The translations under genes were made by a program, and so were the position numbers. Shown one piece after another: positions 12,152 through 22,894 of a stretch of 64,000 nucleotides of DNA. Every line of letters starts with the position of its first letter. Positions within the stretch are counted from its first letter, which is position 1. Origin of the DNA: Diplosphaera chodatii (taxonomy: Eukaryota; Chlorophyta; Trebouxiophyceae; Prasiolales; Stichococcaceae); assembly GCA_032358165.1 (NCBI GenBank), contig JAALGY010000030.1, positions 992,001-1,056,000 on the forward strand, read 5' to 3'. The notes beneath the pieces were generated by a model. It was given only the letters and a program-made list of their open reading frames with translations. It did not search any database and had not been told where the DNA came from.

Positions 12152-12175
12152 CATATGTCATGTCAATGACATATG
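12152..12175. repeat. Perfect 10-bp inverted repeat
   Basis: CATATGTCAT and ATGACATATG face each other across a 4-base GTCA spacer. It sits 7 bp before repeat copy 2 begins, so it may mark an insertion boundary. Confidence 0.75.
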
Positions 12176-12182
12176 GTCTGGG

Positions 12183-12490
12183 GTTGTCCAGCCCTAGTAG
12201 ATCAGAGAGTGCAGCATTTGGAGCGGTTTGAGGACAGCAACATCACATCAGTGGCGGACTTTATGCAGCAGGATGCCGGGCAACTGGCAGCCTTTTTGCG
12301 GGGTTGTCATGATCAATGTGCAGAGTTGGAGGGGTGTGCATCCAACCGGGCTTGAGTGGAACCATTCTGTCAGCGGGGAGTGAACGGTTTCGTACACGAC
12401 TCGTTGTGCATGTTGCTCTGGGTTTTTCCGCCAGAGCCTGTGGCTAGGCCAAAATGGCCCACCACCAGTATGTAATCAATGTCAAATGTC
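12183..12490 (+). repeat. Dispersed repeat family A, copy 2
   Basis: Second copy of the repeat at 10501-10806. It keeps the FMQQDAGQL coding stretch but carries one extra G after TTTTTGCGG, which breaks the frame. This suggests both copies are decaying remains rather than working genes. Its 3' end runs directly into the 98-bp tandem array. Confidence 0.8.
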
Positions 12491-12645
12491 AACACGACTC
12501 GTTGTGCATGTTGCTCTGGGTTTTTCCGCCAGAGCCTGTGGCTAGGCCAAAATGGCCCACCACCAGTATGTAATCAATGTCAATGTCAATGGCTAGGCCA
12601 AAATGGCCCACCACCAGTATTAAATCAATATCAATGTCATGGCTG
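12394..12645 (+). repeat. Tandem repeat, 98-bp period, plus a partial 51-bp unit
   Basis: The unit starting ACACGACTCGTTGTGC occurs at 12394 and again at 12492 and is nearly identical. The internal block GGCTAGGCCAAAATGGCCC occurs at 12442, 12540 and 12591, giving spacings of 98 and 51. The array grew from the 3' end of repeat copy 2; copy 1 has only a single, more diverged version of this end. Confidence 0.85.
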
Positions 12646-13139
12646 GATTCCCCCGACACCGACTATTCTTCACTGCAGTTTGGCAGGAGTGCGGGCGTCT
12701 CCTGGGCTTGCGCTTGCGCTCCCCACGCGACCCCCGCTGACGTTTACAAGTCTGTACGTACAGGCAACCCTGGCGTCACTCCAGACCCAGTTCCTACCTG
12801 GTGCATCTGCCCTTGAGGTATGCCTTCAATTGTCAACATGAGAGCGGCGAATGAATATCACGTCAAACATCAACTGAAATGTTCAAAACATGTAGATGGA
12901 GGACACTGAAACTACAAGGGAATGCAGGGCCCATGAGACCAGCGCAAGGCAATAGTCCCGATGAGGAAGTCTAAGCTGCATGGCTGCAAATGTGCTGCAA
13001 AGGCTATGAAGGGCGAAACGTTGGGCGTGTACATAGAATCACCCCGCTAACTGGGATTGCAGTGTGCCCCAGTTAGCCGGCGAACCTAAAAGTAGTAAAA
13101 CCTTGATAGCATGTGCAGCCGTGTGTTGCGGACCAAAAT

Positions 13140-13232
13140 AGCCACTGCCGGGATTGAACCGGCGACTTTCAGCTTGCTGGGATGGAGCTAATGCTATTAG
13201 GCTGACACTCTAACCAACTGAGTTAAGCGGCT
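13140..13232 (-). tRNA. tRNA-Ile (AAU anticodon) with a 20-nt intron
   Basis: On the minus strand the cloverleaf is complete. The acceptor arms AGCCGCT and AGTGGCT pair with one G-U. The D-stem is ACTC/GAGT around AGTTGGTTA, the anticodon stem is TCAGC/GCTGA with loop CTAATA-A, and the T-arm is GCCGG-TTCAATC-CCGGC. The anticodon is AAT, read as IAU after A34 editing, so it decodes Ile. The 20 nt between the anticodon-loop base A37 and A38 do not fit the loop and lie exactly at the canonical nuclear tRNA intron position. CCA is not encoded, as expected for a nuclear gene. A short T-run downstream, typical of Pol III stops, is not obvious. Confidence 0.9.
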
Positions 13233-13350
13233 GGCCCTAACACCAACACTGGTAGAACCAATACTGGTCTTAGGCTGTCCTGTTGAACAATCCATCAGAT
13301 GGAGTTCATATGTTACATATAAGCCGTTTCTGTCATTACTGGCGGCGCAG

Positions 13351-13483
13351 CCCCGTGTGCCTTTGGGTGCATCCAGGGTGCGGCCTCTGTGCTAAACCCT
13401 GGTGCTCCACAGTTCTTGGACACCAGCATTGATTGTTGTGTGACCAGTGGAGTGTATGGGATGTAATCGCCTTCATTCATTCG
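13351..13483 (+). repeat. Direct repeat family B, copy 1
   Basis: A 133-bp block starting CCCCGTGTGCCTTTGGGTGC and ending CATTCATTCG. It matches 14115-14238 with about five substitutions and one 8-base indel. The start-to-start spacing is 764 bp. The pair could be short terminal direct repeats of a small element, or two copies of an unrelated dispersed repeat. Confidence 0.85.
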
Positions 13484-13890
13484 CAGCCCCGGTGAGGTGT
13501 CGGGCTCTTGGGGTGTCGTCCGGTTGGCGGGCGGCGGCTTGTGAATTTTGGCGGCAGTTGTTTTGTGTGTTTTGAGGCGGCGGTCACATCCCAGCGACTG
13601 AGACTTGGACTGGACATACAGCGGCGCATGGTGGGTGCTTTGTCTGCTGCACCACAGTGCTAACAGTGAGATTTGCGGGATGACGTTAGGGCGGCATGCC
13701 GCTCGCTGGGGTTGGCGCCCCCGGCGGCGGCAGCGCAGTCACTCGTTACCTTTGACTGCACCGCCCACCCTCCTAGGAGGTCTTCCCCCGCACGTCCCAG
13801 CCAGGCTGGTCCCCACAGCCTTGCGGCTGCCTGGGTGTGTCACTGTCATGCGTCTGCGTTGAGCTTGGTTCTGGTCTGGACGCCCTTTGT

Positions 13891-13917
13891 AAACAAACAA
13901 ACAAACAAACAAACAAA
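13891..13917 (+). repeat. (AAAC)n microsatellite
   Basis: About six AAAC units between the two family-B repeats. A short A-rich simple repeat of this kind is common at the 3' end of LINE or SINE insertions, but no tRNA-derived head or reverse transcriptase was found beside it. Confidence 0.8.
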
Positions 13918-14114
13918 ATGCGTCTGTGCTGCAGCCGGCAGGCATTCTGCCCTTGACGCCTCATTAGGCACATTGCTCACTGGCGGTGATATTGCTAGAC
14001 ACCTGCTGTGCTTTGCCTGTATGCCCGCTGGGTTCCTCCTGCCGGGCTGAGCCCGCCGCCTGCTTCATGCACGGCGGCTGCACTCATTTGAGCCTTGATG
14101 GTTTTGAGTTGTTT

Positions 14115-14238
14115 CCCCGTGTGCCTTTGGGTGCATCCAGGGTGCGGCCTCAGTGCTACACCCTGGTGCTCCACAGTTCTAGGACACCAGCATTGGTTGT
14201 TGTGTGACCAGTGGAGTGTAATCGCCTTCACTCATTCG
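14115..14238 (+). repeat. Direct repeat family B, copy 2
   Basis: Second copy of 13351-13483, lacking 8 bases near its 3' end. A shorter, more diverged match (TGTGTGGCCAGTAGGGTGC) follows at about 14288-14312, so the family has at least three members here. Confidence 0.85.
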
Positions 14239-14769
14239 TTTAGGACTTCGTGCGCCACAGTATTCATATCCAAGCATGTTCGCATGTTGTGTGGCCAGTA
14301 GGGTGCATGGGTGTGACCACCTCGAATCATGTCAACCAAGTTTCAGGGTTTGGGACCCACCCGTTTCTGGCCTGCCAGCCTCCCGGCGGCTGAGATCAGC
14401 AGCTGCAACGCCCAAGGCGACCGCTACAGCCGGCGGCCGCTCCGCGCCCCGCAGCCGCTTTTCGGAACACAAGCTACTGCAGCCCGGAGGAACTGTGAGC
14501 CGGGCATACAGCCACGCCTCGCTGGGCCCAGTACCCATGGTCAGCCAACAGCACTGCTCACTTGCAGTCTGACCTTCCTAGCTTTACTGGTTTGCCGCCG
14601 CCGCATGAGCCTTGGCCTGCCGTCGTGTTACAGCAGCCATCCACCAGCAAAGTCAAGGAACCAGTTCACTGACTCGTGTACCGCTTGATTGTGCATCCAA
14701 TGCGCAAACCCTGCCGCATTCTAAGGGTTGTGCAGACGCCGTTGCAGTTGTTCTTATGTTGAGAATTGA

Positions 14770-16482
14770 ATGTCCAGCAGGGTCTCTTTCACTTACCTTG
14801 CAGCATTGAGGTACGCGGCCGCGGTATATCAGCTCGCATACGTTTTGTGCAGCTCAGCCTCCTCCGAGCGCCTGGCTGCACTCTACGGTCCGTGGCGTCA
14901 ACATTGGCACCTCGAGGACGATGACGCAGCCCAACCAGGACGCACCGCGTGGTATGACCGCATGGATGCTCCAGAAGCTGAGCGTCGGGAGCTGATTGTG
15001 CACATGTGCAGAGCGACGAGCACCATGCCGCGAAACCATTCGGCACAGCGCATTTCACTTCAGGGCAGGCTTTGCATGTGTCGTCAACGAGGACACCAAG
15101 GGCACACAGAGCAGACTCCTGCAGTTACGCACCGCGACACGGACAACACCAAATCCTTTTGAGACACAGCTGCAGTCATGCACATGCACTCGCAGTCACT
15201 CACGCAGCGGCAGGCAACAGGGCAGTCACTTGGCAGCTGGACTCGCCACACATCATGGACAGCACCCGGGCAGCTCACGCCCTTGCGCAGCTTCTCGCAC
15301 CCTCAGCTGCAGCGCTACTCGCAGCCACGCCCTCGCAGGCCCGCGACAGTGGCAGCAGCGTCCCATGCAGATGACTTTGGCAGCCGCTTGCGCCGTGGCG
15401 CGGCCAGCAGGTGCACAACACCTGCTTTGCACAGTGTTCTGCACCTCGTATGGTGATTGCTGTACGGTAGACCAGACACTTCTACATCATGCTCGCAGGC
15501 TCAAGCAGGCAGCAGAGCAGCTGGAGGATTCTGGCAGGCGGGCAGCGAGGCGCATTGACCGCACCCTGCATCTCAATGAACAGGGCAAGAGGTAGGCTGC
15601 TTGTTGTCGGCAGCATCGCCATAGCAGGTAGTCTGGGTGTCTCCGCCTTCGGCAGTGTCCGGACTGCATCTGCCGTCGTTGTACAGGGCTCAGGCAGCTG
15701 TCAAGGACAGCTCCGCATGGCTGGACTCACAGCTGCGGGTCCGCAAGCGGCTAGGATTGCTAGGAGAGACCGTCCGGCGGGACTTGCCCAAGGTAAATTG
15801 CGTGCATTAGATTTCTTCAGCTTGTGGACCTCTGCTTGCAGTCTTGACTGAGGAGCAATGCTGACATGCACTTCTGTTGGTGGCTTCACAGTGGCGACGG
15901 CAGATTGGGAAGTTCAATGACAGCCAAATCGGACAGCTTTTCTGGATCGCAGCGCTGATTTATTCGCTTTACACGGGGTTCTTCTGGACAGTGGTGTTCT
16001 CAGTCCTGCGTATCATCTTCCTGGTGAGACGGTGTGATGATGTAGTGTCAGGACATGTGACCATGATGCCTTGATTGGCCGTGCATGTGTCACCACGATG
16101 TTTTGCCGTTCTTGCAGGCCAGCTGGCTGCTGCCTCTGCTGCTGGTGTTTTCTATGCGGCGGTTCAACAGTCAGGTCAGGGTGCAGTCCACCTGCACATT
16201 GTGGCTTGCTTGCATGCATCTACATGTGCCTGCAGTACAGCACACGACACCCTGTGTGTGAACGATGTGCAGATGGCAGCAGCACAGGCGCAGCAAAGGG
16301 CAGCGGCAGCACAGCAGGCGACCCGCAGGAATCCCTTTGGCGGGTCGGCCTGGGGTGCGTCGCCTTTCGCGCGGCCGGGGGGAGGCGCGCGCCCAGGCAA
16401 GCCGGGGCCAGACTTCACGCAGCAGGCAGGCGGCCCCATCATCGACGCAGAATATGAGACCATCGATGATGGTGATCAGTAG
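14770..16482 (+). CDS. Unrecognised membrane protein with a PIIDAEYETIDD C-terminus (start uncertain)
   Basis: Conserved-looking exons in order are a Ser/Ala-rich opening (possible start 14770) and a polar exon near 14850-15015 (ERLAALYGPWRQHW). A helical Lys/Arg exon at about 15500-15592 (QAAEQLEDSGRRAARRID) is followed by WLDSQLRVRKRLGLLGETVRR (about 15718-15790), then KFNDSQIGQLFWIAALIYSL running into a second hydrophobic stretch (about 15894-16022). A third hydrophobic exon begins ASWLLPLLLVF (about 16118). A last exon (about 16272-16482) is rich in Ala, Gln and Gly and ends PIIDAEYETIDD, with the stop at 16480-16482. That is two or three membrane helices flanked by soluble arms. Joins between 15016 and 15500 are not resolved; 15255 is an alternative start. 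I do not recognise the family. Confidence 0.5.
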
Positions 16483-16870
16483 CTCATCTGCTCGATTGCA
16501 TGGCTTGTGAAATGAACTGAACTGAAGCCGCAGGCCATCCTTTCGCAGCCTTGTATATATAGTAGCAGGCAGGTGACAGCTGTGAGCAGCAGTGTTGGCT
16601 GTGATGTGGAACTTGACCATCTGTTGACGACGATCTCTGAACATGCTGGAGTGTCGCCCACGGACTGAGGCTCCACTTTTGCAAGTCAGTGGCGCACCCC
16701 CGTGCATCTGTGCATCAGTGACTCCACCATCTCGTGACCCCGTAAGCTGAGTAGGATGTTGCCAACTGTGACACGCGAATCAAACTAGCTAGAGTCATGC
16801 CAGCCGTGTCACTCAGTATTCGCTTGTGGTCAAGTCGTAATCCCATCATGCAGTGCGCTGCCAAATTTCA

Positions 16871-17794
16871 TCAGCCCCGCTGTGGCGGGACCCAGGAGCC
16901 CACGTCCTCGCCCGCCGCTGGCGGCTGCTCTGCTGCAGGCTGTGCGGGCGTCTGCGCCCCTCTGCGGGCCGGACGTTCTGGCTCTGGCAGTTCGTGAGGG
17001 TACGCCGCCGTCTGGTGCCGCACTCCGTAGTGTTGCGCCTGCAGCAAAAGCATACATGTTGTTCAGTCGACGCTGCAGGACAGCCATGCTGATCAATTGC
17101 GTGTCCAGACAGTGACAGGTTTGCTGACAGCGATTCGCACCCTCAAGCGCTCTCCGATCTGAGCATCCTCAAGGGCAGCTGCCTTCTCTCGGAGCGCATT
17201 CCTGGCTGCCTCAGCCTGCTGCACGCTCTCGGCACTGGGCGGGGTCTCCCGCTTGGATGTCAACCACTGGTGCCACTCCGGCGGTATCTCCTTGGCATCG
17301 TAGTAGTGGGTTCCCTTCTCTGATGAGATGCACGAAAATATTACAGATCAGGCATCTGATGCCGATGTCTTGGCATCCACCAAGATCATGCATCCTGCGC
17401 TTTTGCCATGGACAAGCCAGTGTTACCTGGTGGGAACTCCACCCACCGCCGCTCAACTGGGCGACAACCAGCCACAGTCCGTCGGTCGTCAGAACATTGC
17501 GCCGGCATAGCATGCTCACAGGTTGCACACCACCAGCTGCGAGGCACCCTACTCTGGGACCGCTTTGCACAGGAGCACTCTTACCTGGGACGCCTTCATC
17601 GTTCTTGACAATCTGCCTGCACAATGGTGCACGAGGTCAGGTTGCCCGTGATGCAGTCACTGCTGACGTGTGCTCGTCCGCAAACCTCCTTCGGACACGT
17701 CGTACCGCAGGTACTGGTTGCCGCTGGCATCGGCGCCGACCACATCATGCTTGGCCAGGCGCCTTCCAATGCTTCTTAGGGCATTTCTGATCAT
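16871..17794 (-). CDS. NDUFAF2: NDUFAF2-like mitochondrial complex I assembly factor (B17.2-like)
   Basis: Belongs to the NDUFA12/NDUFAF2 family; NDUFAF2 assists late assembly of NADH:ubiquinone oxidoreductase in mitochondria. Five exons join in phase. Exon 1 (ATG at 17792-17794) reads MIRNALRSIGRRLAKHD followed by VGADASGNQYLRY, the family signature. Then come IVKNDEGVP, ERRWVEFPPG and the core EIPPEWHQWLTSKRETPPS (about 17215-17300). The last exon begins QHYGVRH and ends GSWVPPQRG before the stop at 16871-16873. The helical charged segment after the core and the late GSWVPP favour NDUFAF2 over the structural subunit NDUFA12. It is head to head with SF3A1, about 540 bp apart. Confidence 0.85.
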
Positions 17795-18338
17795 GGCATG
17801 CCTCAAGTTGTCCTGCTGTCCGTCATGCGAGCTGTGTGGTAGCCTCACTCAGTACAGCATATGCTTGTTGCACCATGTCGCTGCCGTGGCGGTGGGTTTG
17901 GCGTCAGGTCGCCGCTCAGCACGCTCAACAGGCTTCTTAGGGAGCCCCTCCGAGCGACGCAAAGCTTACAGGGTATCGCGCGGCCGCAGACCGTAGTCGC
18001 ACACGACCGGCTTCTGTCATAATGATGCTATATGTGAGACTGGTGAACAAACAGACAACAGACATGCATGCAGTGGACTGGCACCCTGTGGAAGCACCAA
18101 AGCGGCACAAAGACCTTCCACGCTTCCTCTCTGCAATCTCCATCAGGCACTGCTGCAGCCTGCGCACTGCCTGTTTGTGTTTTCGCTGCATCTGTGAGCA
18201 GCATGAGTTTGCCGTCGAGCATCCGTGCTGGTCGCAAGCGAGTGAACAATTGAGGTCTCATCAGGAACTGCAGCCTTGCCCACTTGAAGCAAGCCCACGC
18301 TGAGGGCTGGCGCGCCTTGATTTACGTCCGGTGCCGCG

Positions 18339-21300
18339 ATGGCGGCCAACGGGACGGCTGCAAACGGCCCGTCGTCGGCGGTGGTGGCTGTGGGCGAGGT
18401 CAGGGATGCGCTGCCGGCGCCGGACCTCACCGGCCTGAAGTTGTCAGTGGACAGCCAGACGCACGCCGTCGGAGTGATCCACCCTCCGCCGGACATCAGG
18501 GCGATTGTGGACAAAACAGCGCAGTTCGTGGCCAAGAACGGTGCGGCACAGCAAGCTGTGCGGTTTACATTCATGCGCTGAAGCAAGACGGAGCTCGCAT
18601 GGCCTCACCTGCTGTGCGTCCGCAGGGGTGGAGTTTGAGAAGCGCATCGTCGCAAACGAGCGGGACAACGTCAAGTTCAACTTCCTAAAGTCCACTGACC
18701 CGTACCACAAGTACTACCAGCTGCGGGTGAGGGACACGACTTTACAGCACCTGCCTCCTCATGTAGATCATCCCCTGTCAAACGTGCAGAGCACTCCCCT
18801 GACACTCGGCTCGCGTGCAGGTCGAGGAGTTTAAGCAGGGCGATGCCGCTGCAGCGGCGCCAGCAGCCACGCCGGCACAGGCAGCGGCGGCGGCGCAGGC
18901 GGCCGCCAAGCCGGCGGCAGCGCCCACCAGCATCCTGGCCCCGCAGGAGCCGCTCAAAAAGCCGGAGGATGAGCAGTACACTGTGCACGTGCCGGAAGGC
19001 CTGCGTCTGCAGGTACAGTCCTGGTTTGAACAATCCATGCTGGGTTGGACGCCTACTAGTCGTGCAGCAAGACTCGGCAAGAATGTCGTCGAAGTGCATC
19101 TCAGTCACACCGATCCACTGTCTTGGCAGGACCTGGACCTGGTGAAGCTGACGGCGCAGTTTGTGGCGCGGAACGGCAAGGGCTTCCTGACGGACCTGGC
19201 CATGAAGGAGTCGCGCAATCAGGACTTCAACTTCCTGAAGCCCACGCACTCCATGTTCACCTTCTTCACCGCGCTGTGCGACTCGTACAGCAAGGTCCTC
19301 ATGCCGCCCGCCGGGACGTCCGACAAGCTGCGGAAGGATGCTACTGACCGGTGCGCCTCCCTTCACGGCATGCTGGTGACCTGGCTGTCGCCTGCACATG
19401 CCTGGTGGCCATGTTGCAGGGTGGACCTTGCTCGTGCGGACATTCCAGGGCATCACACCACCAGCGCGGCACGACTCACTGTTGGGGCCACCTGCTGTCA
19501 CCAGGCAGGGCATCCTGGAGCGGTGCCTGAAGCGGCTGGAGTGGGACAAGGTGCAGATGCGGGAGGCGAAGGCGGCTGCAGACGCCAAGGAGGCTGAGCG
19601 CCTGGCCATGCAGTCCATCGACTGGTGCGAGTTCACGTGCTCGCTCGGTGCTGCCATGCTCAGCGATGCTCCAGCACAATCGTGCACAGTCCCAGCTCGG
19701 GACTTGCGTGGTCTTGTGCATGGTGCAACACACTGGCTAAGATGCTGGTGCTACACTTGACCAGGCACGACTTCGTGGTGGTGGAGACCATCGACTTCTA
19801 CGAAGACGAGGAGGCCGAGCTGCCGATGCCCATGACGCTGCGTGACGTGCAGGTCTGCTTGCATCATGCCTGGGAGGCAGTGCCCCTTGCAACAGAACAG
19901 CTGACAGCGGTCTGCTGAGTGCGGGGCCTCATGCTGTCACTTAACTGCTGCGTTGCAGGCGCTCAACAAGGCGGCGCCCTTTGGCGAGGAGGCCGAGGAC
20001 GAGGCTGGGGGCGAGGGCAAGGAGGACGCCGAGGTCGAGGTGCGGGGCACCACAGCCTTGCAGCTGCGCGGCGTGCACAGCAGCAGGCCAGCCGGTCCTC
20101 ACCGGCAATGCACACGCCTCGATCCGGTCGTGGCAGAGCAACATCCACATGAAGCTTTCACAGCAACGCACTTTGACCTGAGCCCCGGGCCCTGGTGACG
20201 CCGCGCAGATGGAGATGGACGACGAGGAGCGGCAGCTGGTGCAGGACGCCAACGCGCAGGCGGGCGGGGGCGCCCCCGACGCGGCGCCGCCCGTGCCCCA
20301 GGACGAGGAGGAGGACATCATGGTGCGCCCGGGACACCATGCCCGCCCGCCAGCCGACAGCGCGACCAGCAGGACGCAGCATGTGACATGTCGCTCTTCG
20401 GGCAGCAAGCACGGTCTGCAGCAATGAATCTAGGAAACACCCTGGGTCCCCGATGTGATGTCCGCTCACACAACACACAGGTTGTGAAGGACTACCAGCG
20501 GCCGGACCCGCGGGCGCGCGCCGCGGCGGCGACAGCAGACAAGATGGTGCTGTCGCCCATTACCGGCGAGATGATCCCGGTGGACCAGATGGCGGAGCAC
20601 ATGCGCATCTCGCTCATCGACCCGCGGTGGAAGCAGCAGCGCGATGCGATGCTGTCCAAGATCCGCGACACCACCAAGGCCTCCGACGACGAGATCTCCC
20701 GCAACCTGGTCGGCCTCGCGCGCAGCCGGCCCGACGTGTTCGGTGCGCACACCACCTCGCTCATGCGCCCTGCTGGAAGCAACAGGACCTGATCTACTGC
20801 CGATATGTCTGTATCACAGCCCATTGCGCCAGGTGATGGCTACCTGTGCGGTGCTCGACCATATGTCACCTTGCTCATGCCCTGCGGTGCGGTTGCAGGG
20901 TCGACGCAGGAGGAGGTGTCCTCCATGGTGGCGGAGTCGCTGCGGGAAGCGCAGATCTCGGGCTCCGACCGCACAGTCGTCTGGGATGGCTCCGCGGTAT
21001 GGGACTCGACCTGCAACCCAAGAGCGACTTCCTGCCCCTCCTCTGTGTGCGCAATCTTGTGCTGATCACCAGCGGGAACAACATTCCAATTCCCGGCGCA
21101 CGTCTGCAGAGGGGCGAGGGCCTGAGGAACCAGATCCAGTCGATCAAAGACCAGCAGGCAGACCAGGCAGCCAAGGCGCCGCCGCTGGCGTCGCTGCCGC
21201 CGCCGCCGGCAGTCCGCCCGGGGCCGGCCTCGGCGGGGCAGGCGGGCGCCTCCCCGGCCACGCCTGCCCTGGCGTCGCTGCCGCCGCCGCCAGCCGCAGC

Positions 21301-22615
21301 CGCGCCTGCACCCACACAGCTGCCAGCACCCCCCAAGGTGACATCACACAGCCAGTCTGACCATCGTGAAGCGGCGCCCGTCTGGATCAAAGTCGATGGC
21401 CATGCTAAGCTGAGAATCACCAGGCCCCATTGCTTGAGCAGATGTGGTGTTGACCAACCCTAGTGCATCCCTGCAGCTGGCAAGCAGCGCGCCGCCGCCG
21501 GTGCTGGCGCCGCCGCCGGCCCGGCCGATGCCGCCGCGGCCGCCGCCGGGCATGGCGCCCCCGGGCATGGGGCTGCCCCGCCCGCCCCCCGGCTTCGCGC
21601 CCCCGGGCTTCCCCCCGGGCGGCTACGGCATGCCGCCGCGGCCGCCGCCCGGCATGGGGCTCCCGGGCATGCCCCGCCCCCTGATGCCTCCCGGCTCCGG
21701 CGGTGAGCGGTCGGCCAACAGCTGTTGCAGTCGAGCCCCTTGCTGCGTACGTGCGGTGCTGCCTCGCAAATGCCACATGATACATTCCTCGGGCAACGCG
21801 TGCAACTGCAGCTGTCCGCCCAAGACATGTCAGTTGACGTTTTGTGCCGTCAAGCTACGACTGCCACGACCCTGCATGCCTGCAGCCCCTGGCGCGCCGA
21901 CGCTGCCGGGGCAGGCGCCGCCGCCGCTGCCCGAGGAGCCGGCGGCGAAGCGGCAACGGATGTCGGACTTCGTGCTGCAGCCGGCGGACGAGTTCATGGC
22001 AGCGCACTCCGGCACCTCCAAGATCATGGTCCAGGTGCGAGCGCACACATGCTCGTCATCGCATTATCGAACATGCCGCTGCAGTCCAGCAGATAGTGTA
22101 CACCATCGGCGCCGCAGTGTTGCCACTGGTGTCGCGGAAGATGCTTTCGGGGAGGCAGCACCCACCTTGCTGTGTGTTGGCGCTGCAGGTGCCAGAGGTG
22201 GAGGGCAGCGAGGTGTTGCAGGGGCAGGTGCTGGCGGTGGAGGTGGCGGGCCTCACCGACAGCATCGGCACCTTCAAGGCCCGCCTGGCAGAGGTGCGGC
22301 CGTGCCTGCGTGCTGTGCTCGTAGATAGGCAGTCAAGCAACAGGGCCAATGCTTTCAGTTCACATGACCGCTGCTGCTGCTGCTGCTGCTGCTGGCATTG
22401 CCGAACGAGGGTCAAGAAGGCTTACTCGAGAGTGCCTTGTCGTGATGTGCATGAATGTTGCTTGATGCCAGGTGCTGAAGCAGCCCGCCAACAGGCTGCA
22501 GCTCAGCCGCGAGGGCGTCGGCTTCCTGAAGGACCAGTTCACCCTTGGCTTCTACAACGTGGCGGAGGAGATTCAGCTGCAGCTCAGCATCCGCCAGCGT
22601 GGTGGCAGGAAGTGA
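18339..22615 (+). CDS. SF3A1: Splicing factor 3A subunit 1 (SF3A1/PRP21)
   Basis: Part of the U2 snRNP, needed for prespliceosome formation. ATG at 18339. Domains in order are SURP1 (DKTAQFVAKNG, then NVKFNFLKSTDPYHKYYQ, about 18500-18725), an Ala-rich linker and SURP2 (KLTAQFVARNGKGF to NFLKPTHSMFTFF, about 19145-19340). The helical region with DFVVVETIDFYEDEEAELP follows at about 19770, then the acidic stretch. The conserved core VVKDYQRPDPRA / SPITGEMIPVDQMAEHMRI lies at about 20480-20750. A Pro/Gly/Met-rich segment (about 21490-21705) precedes a C-terminal ubiquitin-like domain (RLQLSREGVGFLKDQFTLGF, about 22490-22610) ending RGGRK, stop 22613-22615. All hallmark SF3A1 parts are present. 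One intron carries an eight-unit CTG run at 22371. Confidence 0.95.
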
Positions 22616-22694
22616 TGGCCCTATAGCTGTCCTTGCTGCCAAATCATTGTTGCCACCACGCTGTAGTCAGATGGGACGTGCAGCTGCTGATGGG

Positions 22695-22712
22695 TGTGTG
22701 TGTGTGTGTGCC
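22695..22712 (+). repeat. (GT)n microsatellite
   Basis: A short GT run in the gap between the SF3A1 stop (22615) and the kinesin stop (22895). The 280-bp gap otherwise holds only the presumed 3' ends of the two convergent genes. Confidence 0.7.
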
Positions 22713-22894
22713 TGTGCTGTCATGGCTGCTGCTGCACATTCTTTTCTGCAGCATGCAGCTAGTTGCAGATGCAGACCTGTCCAAAAGCAATGCCACGCCG
22801 CTTGACCCTGCTCCTGGTTGCTTCATGCTGCTACGACTGCTCAGCTCTTTCCAGTCAGCAGTGATCCACGTTGGGACTCCGCAATGTCAGCCAG

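Larger units (their letters stand above)
9456..14769. other. Gene-poor repeat island
   Basis: More than 5 kb without a convincing protein-coding gene, the longest such stretch in the window. It contains two copies of a roughly 310-bp repeat (10501-10806 and 12183-12490), a 98-bp tandem array (12394-12645), two hairpins (11521-11553 and 12152-12175), an AT-rich patch (about 11560-11720), a tRNA-Ile gene (13140-13232), a second direct-repeat pair (13351-13483 and 14115-14238) and an (AAAC)n microsatellite. From 9456 to about 10400 nothing recognisable was found. The content suggests accumulated, decayed mobile-element sequence. Confidence 0.6.

Noticed and set aside
13140..13232. tRNA-Ile as a pseudogene, because the raw sequence does not fit a cloverleaf of normal length
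   Set aside because: Removing 20 nt at the standard intron site after position 37 gives a complete fold with all stems paired.
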